Made by a program: the position numbers and the translations under genes. From Cunninghamia lanceolata (Eukaryota; Streptophyta; Pinopsida; Cupressales; Cupressaceae), in the NCBI GenBank assembly GCA_027924645.1, contig BSBN01000809.1:40330001-40394000 (forward strand): a stretch of 64,000 nucleotides of DNA, in the 5' to 3' direction. The notes beneath the pieces are model-generated. The model did no database searches, was not told the DNA's origin, and was given only the letters and a program-made list of their open reading frames with translations. This document shows positions 23,385 through 32,880 of the stretch, one piece after another. Each line of letters opens with the position of its first letter. Position 1 is the stretch's first letter.

Positions 23385-23906
23385 TAAAGGAAAAAGCAGA
23401 GAAAAATTAAAAAACAAAGAACTACTGCTCTTTACATTTTAGAGAAATCTTTTAGTTAAAAAAAAAGAAAGAAAGAAAGAAAGAAAAAGAGAATACATAA
23501 ATCAGAGCTGCAAGCAGTTTTCACAGAGAAAAAAAAATAAAAATCTTTTCAATATAAGAGAGCTGCTGCTCTTACGTTACAAACTTAGCATTACAGAGCT
23601 GCTGCTCTTAGCATAGGAAATATTGCATGCTTCTCTTTTTAAAAAGAGAGCAAATACATTCTTATCTTTCTACACCCAGCACACAAGTAAAACAGCAAAC
23701 AAAAAACTGGTCTTAGCTAGACTTGACCCCAAATTAAAATATGGACAAAAGTCTGCCTTTTTCCATACGCTGGAGAATGCCATACCCATGACAGCATTCC
23801 CTGCAGAAATTTATGAGAACAGGACGGAAACAGATGAAAGAGAGAAGAATCGAAGAAAAACATGATAAGTTCATTAAATGTGGTGGTTGCGTTTACGTTT
23901 CCAACC
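23385..23906 (-). repeat. 5' LTR of minus-strand copia derivative
   Basis: About 522 bp, pair of 20475-20997. It contains a short GAAA microsatellite (about 23461-23490) not matched in the other LTR. Confidence 0.85.
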
Positions 23907-24052
23907 AGGCAAAGGATATCGAACATAACATGCCATTATAAACATAAAATTTACATTCATTGTTCAAATTCACATACATAATACCAAAACAAAATATGAG
24001 TTGTAACACATATGTATTAGACCATTAGTTATTTTAAGCAAGGTTATCCAGT

Positions 24053-24318
24053 TCAATTTCCCATCGCCCTAAAACTGTCTATGAATGAACAAAAGTAGCA
24101 GCTGAAGGCACAAAATGACAACAGGCTCCCTTTTAGAATTCAGTTGAATTTGCTGCAAGTCTGCAACCATGGCCTCCATTGGTGAAGAGAGCAGAAATAG
24201 CATAGAAAACAAGCACAGTAGTAATGGGAAGTAACTTGACAAGTTTGACTATACTTGTAAGGCTGTTGTCTGCAGCTTTTTGTTTGGCACTCACTCTTTG
24301 GCGGCTCTTCTTAAACAT
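24053..24318 (-). pseudogene. DMP (DUF679) membrane protein pseudogene
   Basis: On the minus strand an ATG at 24318 gives MFKKSRQRVSAKQKAADNS, then SIVKLVKLLPITTVLVFYA and LFTNGGHGC. The pattern L-x-K-L-L-P-x-x-T-V-x-x-F...L-T-N-x-G-H-C is characteristic of the plant DMP family. These are small four-helix membrane proteins, some of which act in gamete fusion or senescence. A stop follows NSTEF. The family pattern then resumes one base out of frame as LLSFCAFSCYFCSFIDSFRA, matching the second helix (L-x-A-L-C-A-x-S-C-F...F-T-D-S-F). It ends at a stop near 24053. Helices 3-4 are not found, so it is a truncated, frameshifted relic. DMP genes are usually intronless and about 200 aa. Confidence 0.7.
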
Positions 24319-24429
24319 CAATCTCCACCTCCTTCACCATTTCCCCGTGTTTTTCTTTCTATCTTATTTGTTTCAATGTCCAATGGTGAACAAACCTGTC
24401 AGGATATGGGAATAGTTGCAAAGAGAAAA

Positions 24430-25070
24430 TAATAGACTCCTGTGCTAAATAGGAAAAACCTCTCCGAGTCTACGTAGCTGCCTGCAAAATAAAGGGTGTC
24501 CAATATTTGTTGGTATGCAAAATGTCACGCCTTGATGTGAAGGCGCAGAAAAAGGACAGAAGATTTCTAATACAGTTAATAGTGTTTCTAAAATAAAATA
24601 ACTACAAAGCCCTAATTTCTGCACCATTGGATCGGTAATAAATATTTTAGGACAGCTGCGTTTAATAAAAACATTAAACTGTTTACAGTTTGGATTGGAT
24701 GGGACGGAAGCTAAGGGACACACTGGTGCGTTCTCCTGAAGGAAAAGCTTACATAACAGAATACATATAGAGATGCCATACTGTTCAAGCTTTGTTTTAC
24801 TTCAAAAGTTAATTTTTTAATTTAAATTAAAAAATGTTCTGCACAGGTTACATATAGAGATGCCATATTGTTCAAGAAAAAGCTTGGGTGTTATCAATTC
24901 TATTCTCAAACTTGTTTCCTCTGATGGCTTACATGTCATCAAGTTCGTTCTCAATCATGTTTCTTGGTTGCTTAGAATAAGGCAGTCAGTATAGAAGTCA
25001 CAAAAATATTTTGTTGGTTGAAAAAACTTTGCATTAGTTGAATGTTCAACATATTGTGTAAAGCGGATAG
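24430..25070. other. No recognisable gene
   Basis: Intergenic sequence between the DMP relic and the small LTR element. It contains a direct repeat, ACATATAGAGATGCCATA at about 24762 and 24850, of unknown meaning. The minus-strand open stretch 24445-24723 shows no family resemblance. Confidence 0.35.
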
Positions 25071-25075
25071 AGCTC

Positions 25076-25517
25076 TGTTGGATTTGAAACTCAACTTATA
25101 ATTCATTAAACAAGAAAATTATGACAATGGAAACAACACTTACAATAAATACTCATTTACAAATAATAACTTACAGCCATGAAGAAAAATACTCCATACA
25201 CAACAGTATAAACACAAAAAAACCTCTATATATTATTCTCCACCTTACATCTCTGCTCAAATTGAGCAAGCAACACACAATTTTCTCTTAATTTTTCTAA
25301 CTTATTACAAAAGCACAGCGTAGTCCTTTTTAAAGACATTGCAGCCGCCAAAATAGAACAACAATAAATAAAAATCTTCTGGTCTAAAAATAAACATGCA
25401 TATGGAATGCATTTACACCTGCATAGCGGTTACAAAATAGTTACATGCAATAACAAGACCCAGTTTTAAAAACTGACATATTAATGTATTATGGTGGGAG
25501 AAATTAATATTTCAACA
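25076..25517 (-). repeat. 3' LTR of the G-patch element
   Basis: 442 bp; starts TGTTGGATTTGAAACTC and ends TTAATATTTCAACA. Nearly identical to 26960-27404 by eye, with scattered substitutions and a few small indels. Confidence 0.93.
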
Positions 25518-25530
25518 CTCCCCCTTAATT
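25518..25530 (-). other. Polypurine tract of the G-patch element
   Basis: Read on the minus strand, AAATTAAGGGGGAG directly precedes the 3' LTR. Confidence 0.85.
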
Positions 25531-25669
25531 TCGACCACTTCCTTTTCACCTTTGTCATCAACCTGATCTTCAAATCTACAATTCAAAATTTCTAGAAAAA
25601 ACTCTTCCTTGTCTTCCTCGTGCTTCTCCACAATTCAATTTTTTCAATTTCTTTACTATCCTTTGCACT

Positions 25670-26800
25670 TCATTGTTCACTGTATTTGGCTGTTTTGTTT
25701 CTGTTGTTCAATTCTTTTTCTTTTTTCTCAACATGAGAATACTTATGTCTATAAAACATTTTGAACATACCTGTGACCTTTTGCCAATCAAATGCATTTT
25801 TCCAACCACAATTCATTTTCAAACAACCTATCATAGATTCATTTTTCAACTCTCCAGTCCAACATGTCTTTTCACAATGATTTTTCAAATCACAAATTTT
25901 ACAAGGATGTAAATCCCAACAATTTTCTTTTCTATGTTCTTCTCTATCACAATGGGAACAATGTAAAATCTCATTTTCTTGAAATAACTTCTCAGTACTT
26001 GCAAAAATATTTATCTTTCTTTTTCCTTTACCTCTATACCCAAGACCTTCATACTTAGTCCTCACAACTGACTCAATGGGCTCTTTGATTCCTTGCCCAT
26101 GCTTACCCAAACCTTCATCTTTATAACCAATTTTCTTCAAGATTTTCAAACCAACATTATCATCAAAACAACTAGCTATGTTAGCAAATTCATCATCATT
26201 TTCATCCTTACATTCTTCATCAATATCATCACAAATAGCAAATTTTACTGATCCAATCTCTTTACTGTCTTCAACCTTACATTCTTTATCTAATGAACCT
26301 TCGACTCTTTCACACAAGTCACTTGTATTACACGAAACATCACAAACCAATGGTTTTAATCTTAGATTTTCATTGCAAGCTACTAATTGATCATTCTCTT
26401 CATTCAATTTTGATATTTCTTCTCTCTGTAAACTATTTTCTTCTTCTAGTATCTCTATCTTTTCTTTCATTTCATCAAATAACTTCAATCTTTCTTGTAA
26501 CTTTTCATTCATCTTTTTAACCTCATCAAACAGTTTCAAGTTTTCTTCTATCTCTTCATTTTCCCTTTTAACTTTCACCAATTCTTTTTCCAGAATATCA
26601 TTTTCACATAAATTTTCATACTTTTCCTTTTCTAACTCCTTTATCCTTTCAATATATTCTATATTAATCTTTTTAACATTCATCAATTCTTTATTAACTT
26701 TTTCCAATTCTTCTTTCAAACATTCGTTTTCAACCCATAAACCTTCATTTTCTTTCTTATCTCTTCTACCAACTTTTCCCATTCCAAATAAATGATTCAA
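25670..26800 (-). CDS. Coiled-coil, G-patch and double CCHC zinc-knuckle protein of a non-autonomous LTR element
   Basis: The only gene of the element: 376 codons, uninterrupted, starting MNHLFGMGKVGRRD 145 bases downstream of the PBS. Residues about 18-145 are a highly charged Glu/Lys-rich coiled coil (EELEKVNKEL and similar heptads). Residues about 150-212 are acidic and Cys-containing. Residues about 216-258 match a G-patch (GLKILKKIGYKDEGLGKHGQ, then EGLGYRGKGKRK), an RNA-associated glycine-rich motif. Two CX2CX4HX4C knuckles follow: C281/C284/H289/C294 and C300/C303/H308/C313. Knuckles and coiled coil suggest a Gag-like role (multimerisation and RNA binding). No protease or capsid fold is recognisable. 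G-patches are known beside retroviral-type proteases, so the domain may come from an old pol. The intact frame in a landscape of broken ones suggests recent activity or selection. Function is inferred. Confidence 0.88.
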   Translation of the reverse strand: MNHLFGMGKVGRRDKKENEGLWVENECLKEELEKVNKELMNVKKINIEYIERIKELEKEKYENLCENDILEKELVKVKRENEEIEENLKLFDEVKKMNEKLQERLKLFDEMKEKIEILEEENSLQREEISKLNEENDQLVACNENLRLKPLVCDVSCNTSDLCERVEGSLDKECKVEDSKEIGSVKFAICDDIDEECKDENDDEFANIASCFDDNVGLKILKKIGYKDEGLGKHGQGIKEPIESVVRTKYEGLGYRGKGKRKINIFASTEKLFQENEILHCSHCDREEHRKENCWDLHPCKICDLKNHCEKTCWTGELKNESMIGCLKMNCGWKNAFDWQKVTGMFKMFYRHKYSHVEKKEKELNNRNKTAKYSEQ

Positions 26801-26945
26801 TTACCTCCTGCACTCCTTCCTTTCATTGTCTTCAAACTTCTCTTTTTGTTTACTGCAATTTCTTCAAACTTTGTAAATGTCTAATGGGTATCTTTCTGCT
26901 CTGAGATCACAATCTACAATTCCTTCACTGGCCCACGATCTTTCT

Positions 26946-26957
26946 GCTCTGATACCA
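26946..26957 (-). other. Primer-binding site of the G-patch element
   Basis: Reverse complement is TGGTATCAGAGC, two bases inside the 5' LTR at 26960. It is the initiator tRNA-Met type, the same as the copia element at 12578. Confidence 0.9.
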
Positions 26958-26959
26958 CT

Positions 26960-27404
26960 TGTTGGATTTGAAACTCAACTTATAATTCATTAAACAAGAA
27001 AATCATGACAATGGAAACAACACTTACAATAAATATTCATTTACAAATAATAACTTACAGCCATGAAGAAAAATACTCCATACACAACAGCATAAATACA
27101 AAAAAACTCTATATATTATTCTCAACCTTACATCTCTACTCAAATTGAGCAAGCAACACACAATTTTCTCTCAATTTTTCTAGCTTATTACAAAAGCACA
27201 GGGCAATCATTTTTAAAAACATTGCAGCCCCCAAAATAGAACAATAAATAAAAATCGTCTAGTCTAAAAATAAGCATAAATATGGAATGCATTTACACCT
27301 GTAGAATGGTTACAAAATAGTTACATGCAATAACCTATATTTAGACTCAGCTTTAAAAACTGACATATTAATGCATTATGGTGGGAGAAATTAATATTTC
27401 AACA
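26960..27404 (-). repeat. 5' LTR of the G-patch element
   Basis: 445 bp, pair of 25076-25517, followed by the AGCTC target duplication. Confidence 0.93.
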
Positions 27405-27593
27405 AGCTCCTCCAAGACTGGATATATTCCCAAGGACAAAGCCTTAGTCTTGAAAATGTAAAAGACATGATAATAGAAGTTCCTATTACACTGTCTGAGG
27501 ACTATCCATAGTCTGAAAGGCACAGAGATTATTGTGTTAAACAAGTAGCATGGATAGAAAGTGCTAAAATCCTATTTCAAAATACCAAGATCT

Positions 27594-29396
27594 TCACATC
27601 CTTATATCACTCCAGATATTGAATATCAGAGGAGCTTGACATGCTGGTTGTGCATTACACTTACTTTCTGGATCCCGAAGAGAGGATGCCATCCAGCTGC
27701 TGTCAGGTATTACATTCTCACAATCAACTCTCACAATACCTGAGGGCTGATCGGGAGAGCAGACTATGCTTCTTGTGCATGTACCAAGACACAGCATGTT
27801 TTCAGAGGCTGGTGTCTTTGAAGCAACTAATCCTTCTTGAGTATCAATGAATGGAGTAGAGGAATCTCCCATTACTAGTCCATGAGTAGGTGCCATAGGT
27901 GCCTTGTTCCGTGAAACTCTACAAATACTTGCCTGCCACCTTCCATCATCTTTGTTCCTGCCAAGTTATATCATCGGGATTGTAGAGCTACATTGTGTCA
28001 ATGCTGGCATTTCTATACATCAACTTATCGCAGTGAAGCATACTAATCTTTAAGATAAGTCTATAAGTTCATCTAAGTAAATTAAATTCAAACCTTGTCT
28101 CTCCTCGGTAGACTGATTTGCCCCTAGAAAATCTAGAACTACTCCTGCAAAATTAAATTCAATAAAATCTTAATTAAGAACTAAACTCTGGCATAGGTCC
28201 ACAAGTACCTGTCTGTGATCTATTATAATTTTTTTTTCAAAATTAACCTCTATGGATGCATATATGGTAGGAAACCCAAATACCTCCTTATAAATTGAAC
28301 ATATTCTTGCCTTGACATGTTTTTCATGTCTTTTAACTCTCTCTCATAGTTTTTAACCTGCATTAAATATAGGAAAACCAAATATTATACAATAGCATGC
28401 TAAGCATTTTATGAGAGAGGAAGTGGAATCTCAGAAAATAGAATGATCGCCAAAGATATTTGTAAAACAAACATTTCTTGAGGTAGACACACAATACATT
28501 CTAGAATAGCTATGAAACTATATATATAAAATTATACCGGAAAGTTTGTTTCAGCTGATGGACCCCAATACTTGAGAGATGCCAGATCGTAAGCTCTGGC
28601 TGCTTTCTCTTCTCCATCATAGATGCCTACAGTATATCAATAAACAGTTCGATTATAGATCTAGAACTTCAAAAGTACATCAATAAACAGTTCGATTATA
28701 AATCTAGAACTTCAGAGAGACTATGAATTCGAATCACTTAATAGATGTATCTGCTTACCGATATATACTGGAGAATCCAGTCATAATCCAGAATTTAGAA
28801 ATCACAAGAAGACAGTTAAATTACTGTAATTAGTATCCAAATGAAATAAACATATTTGTTCAATAGATACATTAAAAAAAGGAACTTGTTTCTAGCCTCA
28901 AATAAAGACAATAAAAACTAATATATTTGAGACCTTGTTTCTATACATAACACTTGGTTATGAAATTCTTACACATCTTTAAAAGAAGACTATCAAAGAA
29001 ATCTCAGAGATATTGTTTCAAACCATTGAAACTATAAAAACAACCTTCTAACCACACTAGATTTTGATAGGTACTAGAGCCCATTTTGGCCTGTAAAAAG
29101 AAAGGTGTTCAATTTATAACTAATTACAGTATAAATTTATAAAAACTGACCTAGTTTACCCTTGGGGTTCCTAGTCTTTTTGCTTTTGTCCCAAAATTGG
29201 GCTTGATATTTCCCTGTCCATTTATGCCTGCATTGAGTCCCACATAATGTTACTTAAAACTAGCACTTTATTTGGAAATATTATATGGGAAACAAAATAT
29301 ACGTATGAACACACTTAGTAACCCCACGGTAGGCTGAACTTCTTGGGTCAAACCAAATGGAGGGCATTTGTGTGGTATCCATCTTCTGGTAGTATT
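27594..29396 (-). CDS. AP2-family transcription factor gene (AINTEGUMENTA/WRINKLED-like), 5' end not located
   Basis: Seven minus-strand exons join in one open frame: 29315-29396, 29151-29227, 28759-28767, 28538-28626, 28284-28357, 28094-28144, 27594-27957, with GT/AG borders and compatible phases. The first AP2 repeat is complete: [28 protein letters not shown], then [17 protein letters not shown] and ETNFP. The third exon is the 9-nt mini-exon typical of this family (VYL, here VYI). The linker reads [18 protein letters not shown] and [16 protein letters not shown], as in double-AP2 proteins. The second AP2 repeat stops after [15 protein letters not shown]. The LYLGTF...EEAAEAYD half is missing and a 100-residue tail of unknown type ends at TAA 27594-27596. 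At least one upstream exon is required. Such proteins bind DNA in the nucleus and control growth or lipid genes. This one may bind with one repeat only, or may be decaying. Confidence 0.82.
28759..28767 (-). other. 9-nt mini-exon of the AP2 gene
   Basis: Reverse complement TATATATCG sits between an AG acceptor (TTCTCCAG) and a GT donor (GTAAGC). With G from the preceding exon it encodes V-Y-I and the first base of Gly. This reproduces the conserved VYL mini-exon of AP2/ANT/WRI genes and explains the junction to [14 protein letters not shown]. Confidence 0.8.
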
Positions 29397-29654
29397 CTGC
29401 AATAGAGGGCACAGATATGAATTTAACATTAGAATCCATAGCTTAGTGACTGTCAATAAGTTGGGTATATACAATTTGTAAATATGATATTGAGATTATA
29501 TCTTGCATATCCATCACTATTATCATTGTTTTATTATAAAGTAAAGAAAACAAAATCAGCGTGGACAAAAACTGAATTGTTATTGTTTTTTATAATATTG
29601 TACAGGTTATTGGACAAAAACTGAATTATTATTATTTTATTATAATATTGTACA

Positions 29655-29760
29655 GATTATAAGAAGCACCACCAGTTTAGAAATTTTTTTGATGGGAAGT
29701 TTACAGGTTATAAGAAGCACCACCAGTTTAGAAAATTTTTTTGATAGGAAGTTTACAGGG
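29655..29760. repeat. Tandem duplication of about 53 bp
   Basis: ATTATAAGAAGCACCACCAG and GGTTATAAGAAGCACCACCA open two consecutive copies that each end in AGGAAGTTTACAGG-like text. Arm 2 has a single counterpart near 61505-61530. Confidence 0.75.
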
Positions 29761-29939
29761 CCTTGAACTTTGGTGGTTCCAAAAAAAAAACAAATAAATA
29801 GAAGAGTCTCAACCTTGGAGTAATGTTTCAAAGGGGTTAAAAATGTTAAAAAATGAAATGTTAAGGAAAATTAGATCATCTCATCTATTATGAGGTACTA
29901 TAGAAATTTCGTTTGGCAATTACTTAACTCTGAATAACT

Positions 29940-30170
29940 GGTATTACTATTTAGTGATTACCATCTATTGCAATACATATATTTGAATAAAATTATAAAA
30001 TAATCTATCAATATATTTTGGTACTGTTCAATATCCTAAAAAACAGATTATGGTATTACTTAGTGATTACCATCTATTGCAATACATTTATTTGAATAAA
30101 ATTATAGAATAATCTATCAACACATTTTGATATTGTTCAATATCCTAAAAAACCATATTATGGTATTACT
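29940..30170. repeat. 110-bp tandem repeat, two copies
   Basis: GGTATTACT...GTGATTACCATCTATTGC starts at 29940 and 30052, and GGTATTACT again at 30162. Each unit contains CAATATCCTAAAAAAC. The same two-unit structure is seen inverted at about 61011-61250. Confidence 0.8.
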
Positions 30171-30308
30171 CATAAGAGTTTTTTTTAGACATAATATAAA
30201 TATTATCTTCAACATATGAAATTAGCCAAACACTAAAATATATAAGCATCAATATATGAAATGGATCAATCTTTAAATTTTAAATGTAAAACATAGCAAC
30301 ATTAACAT

Positions 30309-30888
30309 TCAGAGCCCTGTGGAGGCCCAGTATGATACTGGCGAAGGAGAGGGGAACTTTAATGACCAAGACTCTGTCGGTGCTGAAGAGGTGGAAGCGA
30401 ATAGTCAGTCTGTCCCTGGAGAGGATGATGTTAGGGCTACTGCTGAGAATGACAATGTGAATGAGGGTAGGGACAGTAGCTCTCTCTTTGCTGAAGTGAC
30501 TCAGTTAAAGGACAAGATGGTGGCTCTGCAACTCAAGATGTCTACTCTTTGTAAGTTCATTACTCGCATGCTGTGCAGGTCTTCCATGATCAACTTAACC
30601 CTTTTGCAGGATATTCAACTTTTCTCCCACGGAACCGACAATGACAGAACTCAGGAGCTAGACAAAATCTTTGAACTGCTTGCTAATGACTGGGAGGACT
30701 CTCTGTCCTAGTGTGCCTTTAGCTGCCTGGTTGCTGGTTTTTTGTTGTTGCTTACTTTCTGCTGTTTGTTAGCTGGTGTTTCCTGGGTTTTGTTTCCAGG
30801 CTCTTTTTGTTTTCTAAGCCTGTGCTTTTTCTTATATAATCTCTGTTAAGGGTTTGGCCCCTTGTTTTTGCCGCTTGATGTAATCAAA
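30309..30888 (+). mobile_element. Poly(A)-type retroposon C
   Basis: Arm 2 of the inverted repeat carries the empty site (complement of GACATTAACATCTGAAATCT near 60870-60892). Arm 1 is split there by about 580 bp ending GCTTGATGTAATCAAAAA. Only a short AACAT (30304-30308 and 30889-30893) is clearly duplicated, so the TSD is short or eroded. The insert contains an open frame of about 130 codons to a TAG at 30709-30711, starting without an ATG (GTG at 30319). It is acidic (DTGEGEGNFNDQDSVGAEE) and then coiled-coil-like (LFAEVTQLKDKMVALQLKMS). A T/G-rich tail follows, with GGGTTTGGCCCCTTG near the end. It resembles A and D in layout and looks 5'-truncated. Confidence 0.75.
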
Positions 30889-31644
30889 AACATCTGAAAT
30901 CTAGCCTAATCCCTCATCAATATCTAAAATAGAATATCCAGTAAAGAAAATTAAGACCATGATAAATAAATAATATATATGAGATAACACAATGCCCCCA
31001 GGATTTAATATTAGCATGTGAAAATAAGAAAACCATAATCTATGAATATGTCTAGACAATGAAAAAGGGAAGGATAAAATACAAAGAAAAAATAATAATG
31101 AATAAAAATGGAGTTTAACATTTGAGATGACAAGCAAAAGATGTTTGATTGTTGGTGGCCTATTGGCCTATTTTTTTGATAGGGCTTTTGCAACTTACCA
31201 TAATAAAAAAGCAAGCAAAAGATTGAATCAGTTTAGATTCAAGGAAATTGATGGAATTATGCAAATCAAATGGGTCAATATTTAAATGATAAAATATAAA
31301 GAAAAAATAATAATGAATAAAAATGGAGTTTAACATTTGACATAACATCAATAAGTTTAGATCCAAGTAAAAGATTGAGTGAAGCCAAAAGGGTGAAATC
31401 AATAAGTTTAGATCCAAGTAAATTGATGGAATTATGCAAATTAGATGGGTTAATCTTTAAATGTAAAACATGTTGACATTAACATCTGAGATAACGCAAT
31501 GGCCCGGTGGGAGGATTTAATATTACTATGCAAAAATAGGAAAACCCTAATTTATGAATATGTGCAGACAATGAAAAGGAAAGGATAAAACACAAAGAAA
31601 ACATAATAATGAATAAAAATGGAGTATAACATTTGACATAACAA

Positions 31645-31788
31645 TGGGTTCAACTCTGAGGGCCTGCTTCTAAGATGCATTGGTTATGTGAGTGAGTGGG
31701 TGCATCCTCAGGGGGATAAGTCTCAGCCTCAGCTCGCCTCAGTTGGGTGTCGGGCTAGGTCGCGGGGATACCCCCTGGGTTTAAAAAA
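31645..31788 (+). mobile_element. SINE-like insertion with 17-bp target-site duplication
   Basis: About 144 bp of GC-richer sequence ending GGGTTTAAAAAAA is flanked by exact copies of AACATTTGACATAACAA (31628-31644 and 31789-31805). The inverted arm has the empty site at about 60137-60155. The insert begins TGGGTTCAACTCTGAG, which includes a match to the RNA polymerase III box B (GGTTCRANNCY). No box A precedes it, so it is probably a 5'-truncated tRNA-derived SINE. It carries no frame of its own; the open stretch running through it is chance. Confidence 0.85.
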
Positions 31789-32350
31789 AACATTTGACAT
31801 AACAAGCAAAAGATTGAGCCAAGCTAGCAAAATGTCAATAAGTTTAGATCCAAAAAAATTGATGGAATTGCACAAATCAGATAGTTCTAAGAGAGATTTA
31901 AAACTAAATAAGTTTAGATCCAAGAAAATTGATGGAATTATACAAATCAGATAGTTCTGAAAGATCTAAAACTTAGTATAGTGAAATATTAGATATAGGA
32001 AATCCAATCACCTAATTGAAACCATACTTAATAAACTTTTTTTTAAGTTTGAAGATTTAGTACCTTTCAAACTAAAAATGTTTCACTGTAACTCTTCAGA
32101 AAAAAACTTTTAATTCCAATCACTATGAGATCTACGCAAGGTATGATCAGCTTTGTCTCTTCATCTCTTCACAGCAATCAATATACATTGTCCTCTTTAA
32201 GGATATAATAGGGTTACAATTTTTCATAATAGTAGAGATGTCTATAAGAGGTTGTGCATATATAGAGGTACAATTTTCATGATCATAGTATATATTTGGG
32301 ATGTGTACAATAATGATATATTATTTGTATAGATAAAAATTAATGTTATT

Positions 32351-32880
32351 GGAGTATTCTATAGATTTTAGTGATCATTTCATGTGCCATTGTTATTTAA
32401 ATATATTTAATTATTCTTAGTATTTTGATTATAGCATTTATTTAAATATTTTATTGTTAAAAACTAATATATTAATTAAAATTTCAAATACCACTAATAA
32501 ATATTTTTCCTTAGCTAGGTAGCTAATTGACCATTTAAGGCTAAACCTTCCTTTCTAAAAGAAAAATTTTATTGCACATGGAGTATTCTATAGATTTTAG
32601 TGACCCTTTCATTGCCATTGCTCTTTATATATTTATTTATGCTTAGTATTTTGGTTATAGCATTTATTTTATTTTATTTTTAAAAAATAATATATTAATT
32701 AAAATTTCAAACTACAACTATTAAATATTTTCCTTACCTAGGTAGTTAATTGACCATATAAGCCTAAGCCTTCCTTTCTAAAAAAAAATTTATTGCACAT
32801 GGAGTATTCTATAGATTTTAGTGATCCTTTCATGTGCCATTGCTATTTATATATTTAATTATTCTTAGTACTTTGGTTAA
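32351..32880. repeat. Tandem repeat of about 225 bp, 2.4 copies
   Basis: GGAGTATTCTATAGATTTTA starts copies at 32351, 32580 and 32801 (periods 229 and 221). Each continues through AATATATTAATTAAAATTTC and CTAGGTAG(C/T)TAATTGACC; the third is cut after TTAATTATTCTTAGTACTTT. Arm 2 has about one copy near 59350-59560. Confidence 0.85.

Larger units (their letters stand above)
20475..23906 (-). mobile_element. Minus-strand copia deletion derivative
   Basis: LTRs at 20475-20997 and 23385-23906 start TGAAGG/TAAAGG and end CCAACA/CCAACC. The flanks AGGTA (20470-20474) and AGGCA (23907-23911) are a near-perfect 5-bp target duplication. The PBS, read on the minus strand next to the right LTR, is TAGTATTAGAGTC, a mutated TGGTATCAGAGC type. 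The polypurine tract is the complement of CTCCCCCTTAG at 20998-21008. The internal part is only 2.4 kb: gag, protease and pre-integrase, then RNase H directly. The integrase core and reverse transcriptase are deleted, so the element is non-autonomous. Confidence 0.88.
25076..27404 (-). mobile_element. Compact non-autonomous LTR element with a G-patch ORF
   Basis: The 2,329-bp element is bounded by LTRs (25076-25517 and 26960-27404; TGTTGGATTT...ATTTCAACA) and a perfect 5-bp duplication AGCTC (25071-25075 and 27405-27409). It lies on the minus strand: the PBS complement is at 26946-26957 and the polypurine tract at 25518-25530. The 1.44-kb interior holds one intact frame of 376 codons and no protease, integrase, RT or RNase H. 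This matches the layout of terminal-repeat elements with a single Gag-like gene (the TR-GAG class), but the protein is unusual. It must rely on a partner element for reverse transcription and integration. Confidence 0.93.
29083..32880. repeat. Arm 1 of a large inverted repeat
   Basis: This block covers AP2 exons 1-2 as recognised here plus about 3.5 kb upstream. It recurs in inverted orientation at 59340-62071. Markers: the exon text (29151-29396 versus 61758-62001), the 110-bp tandem repeat, the AAAAATGGAGTTTAACATTT blocks, and the ATGGAGTATTCTATAGA blocks near the far edge. Arm 1 is longer because it holds retroposon C, a SINE and extra tandem copies that arm 2 lacks. The shared edge near 29083 coincides with the point where an LTR-like sequence starts in arm 2. 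Confidence 0.88.

Noticed and set aside
26178..26390. Ser-rich plus-strand frame
   Set aside because: Antisense to the intact G-patch protein gene.
29268..29474. Open frame shared by both inverted arms (MYIPNLL...), first taken as a conserved unknown gene
   Set aside because: It is a wrong-frame reading across an intron and AP2 exon 1; the correct frame gives [10 protein letters not shown].
31688..31954. Open frame running through the SINE
   Set aside because: It crosses the SINE and its target duplication into non-coding arm sequence, so it is chance.
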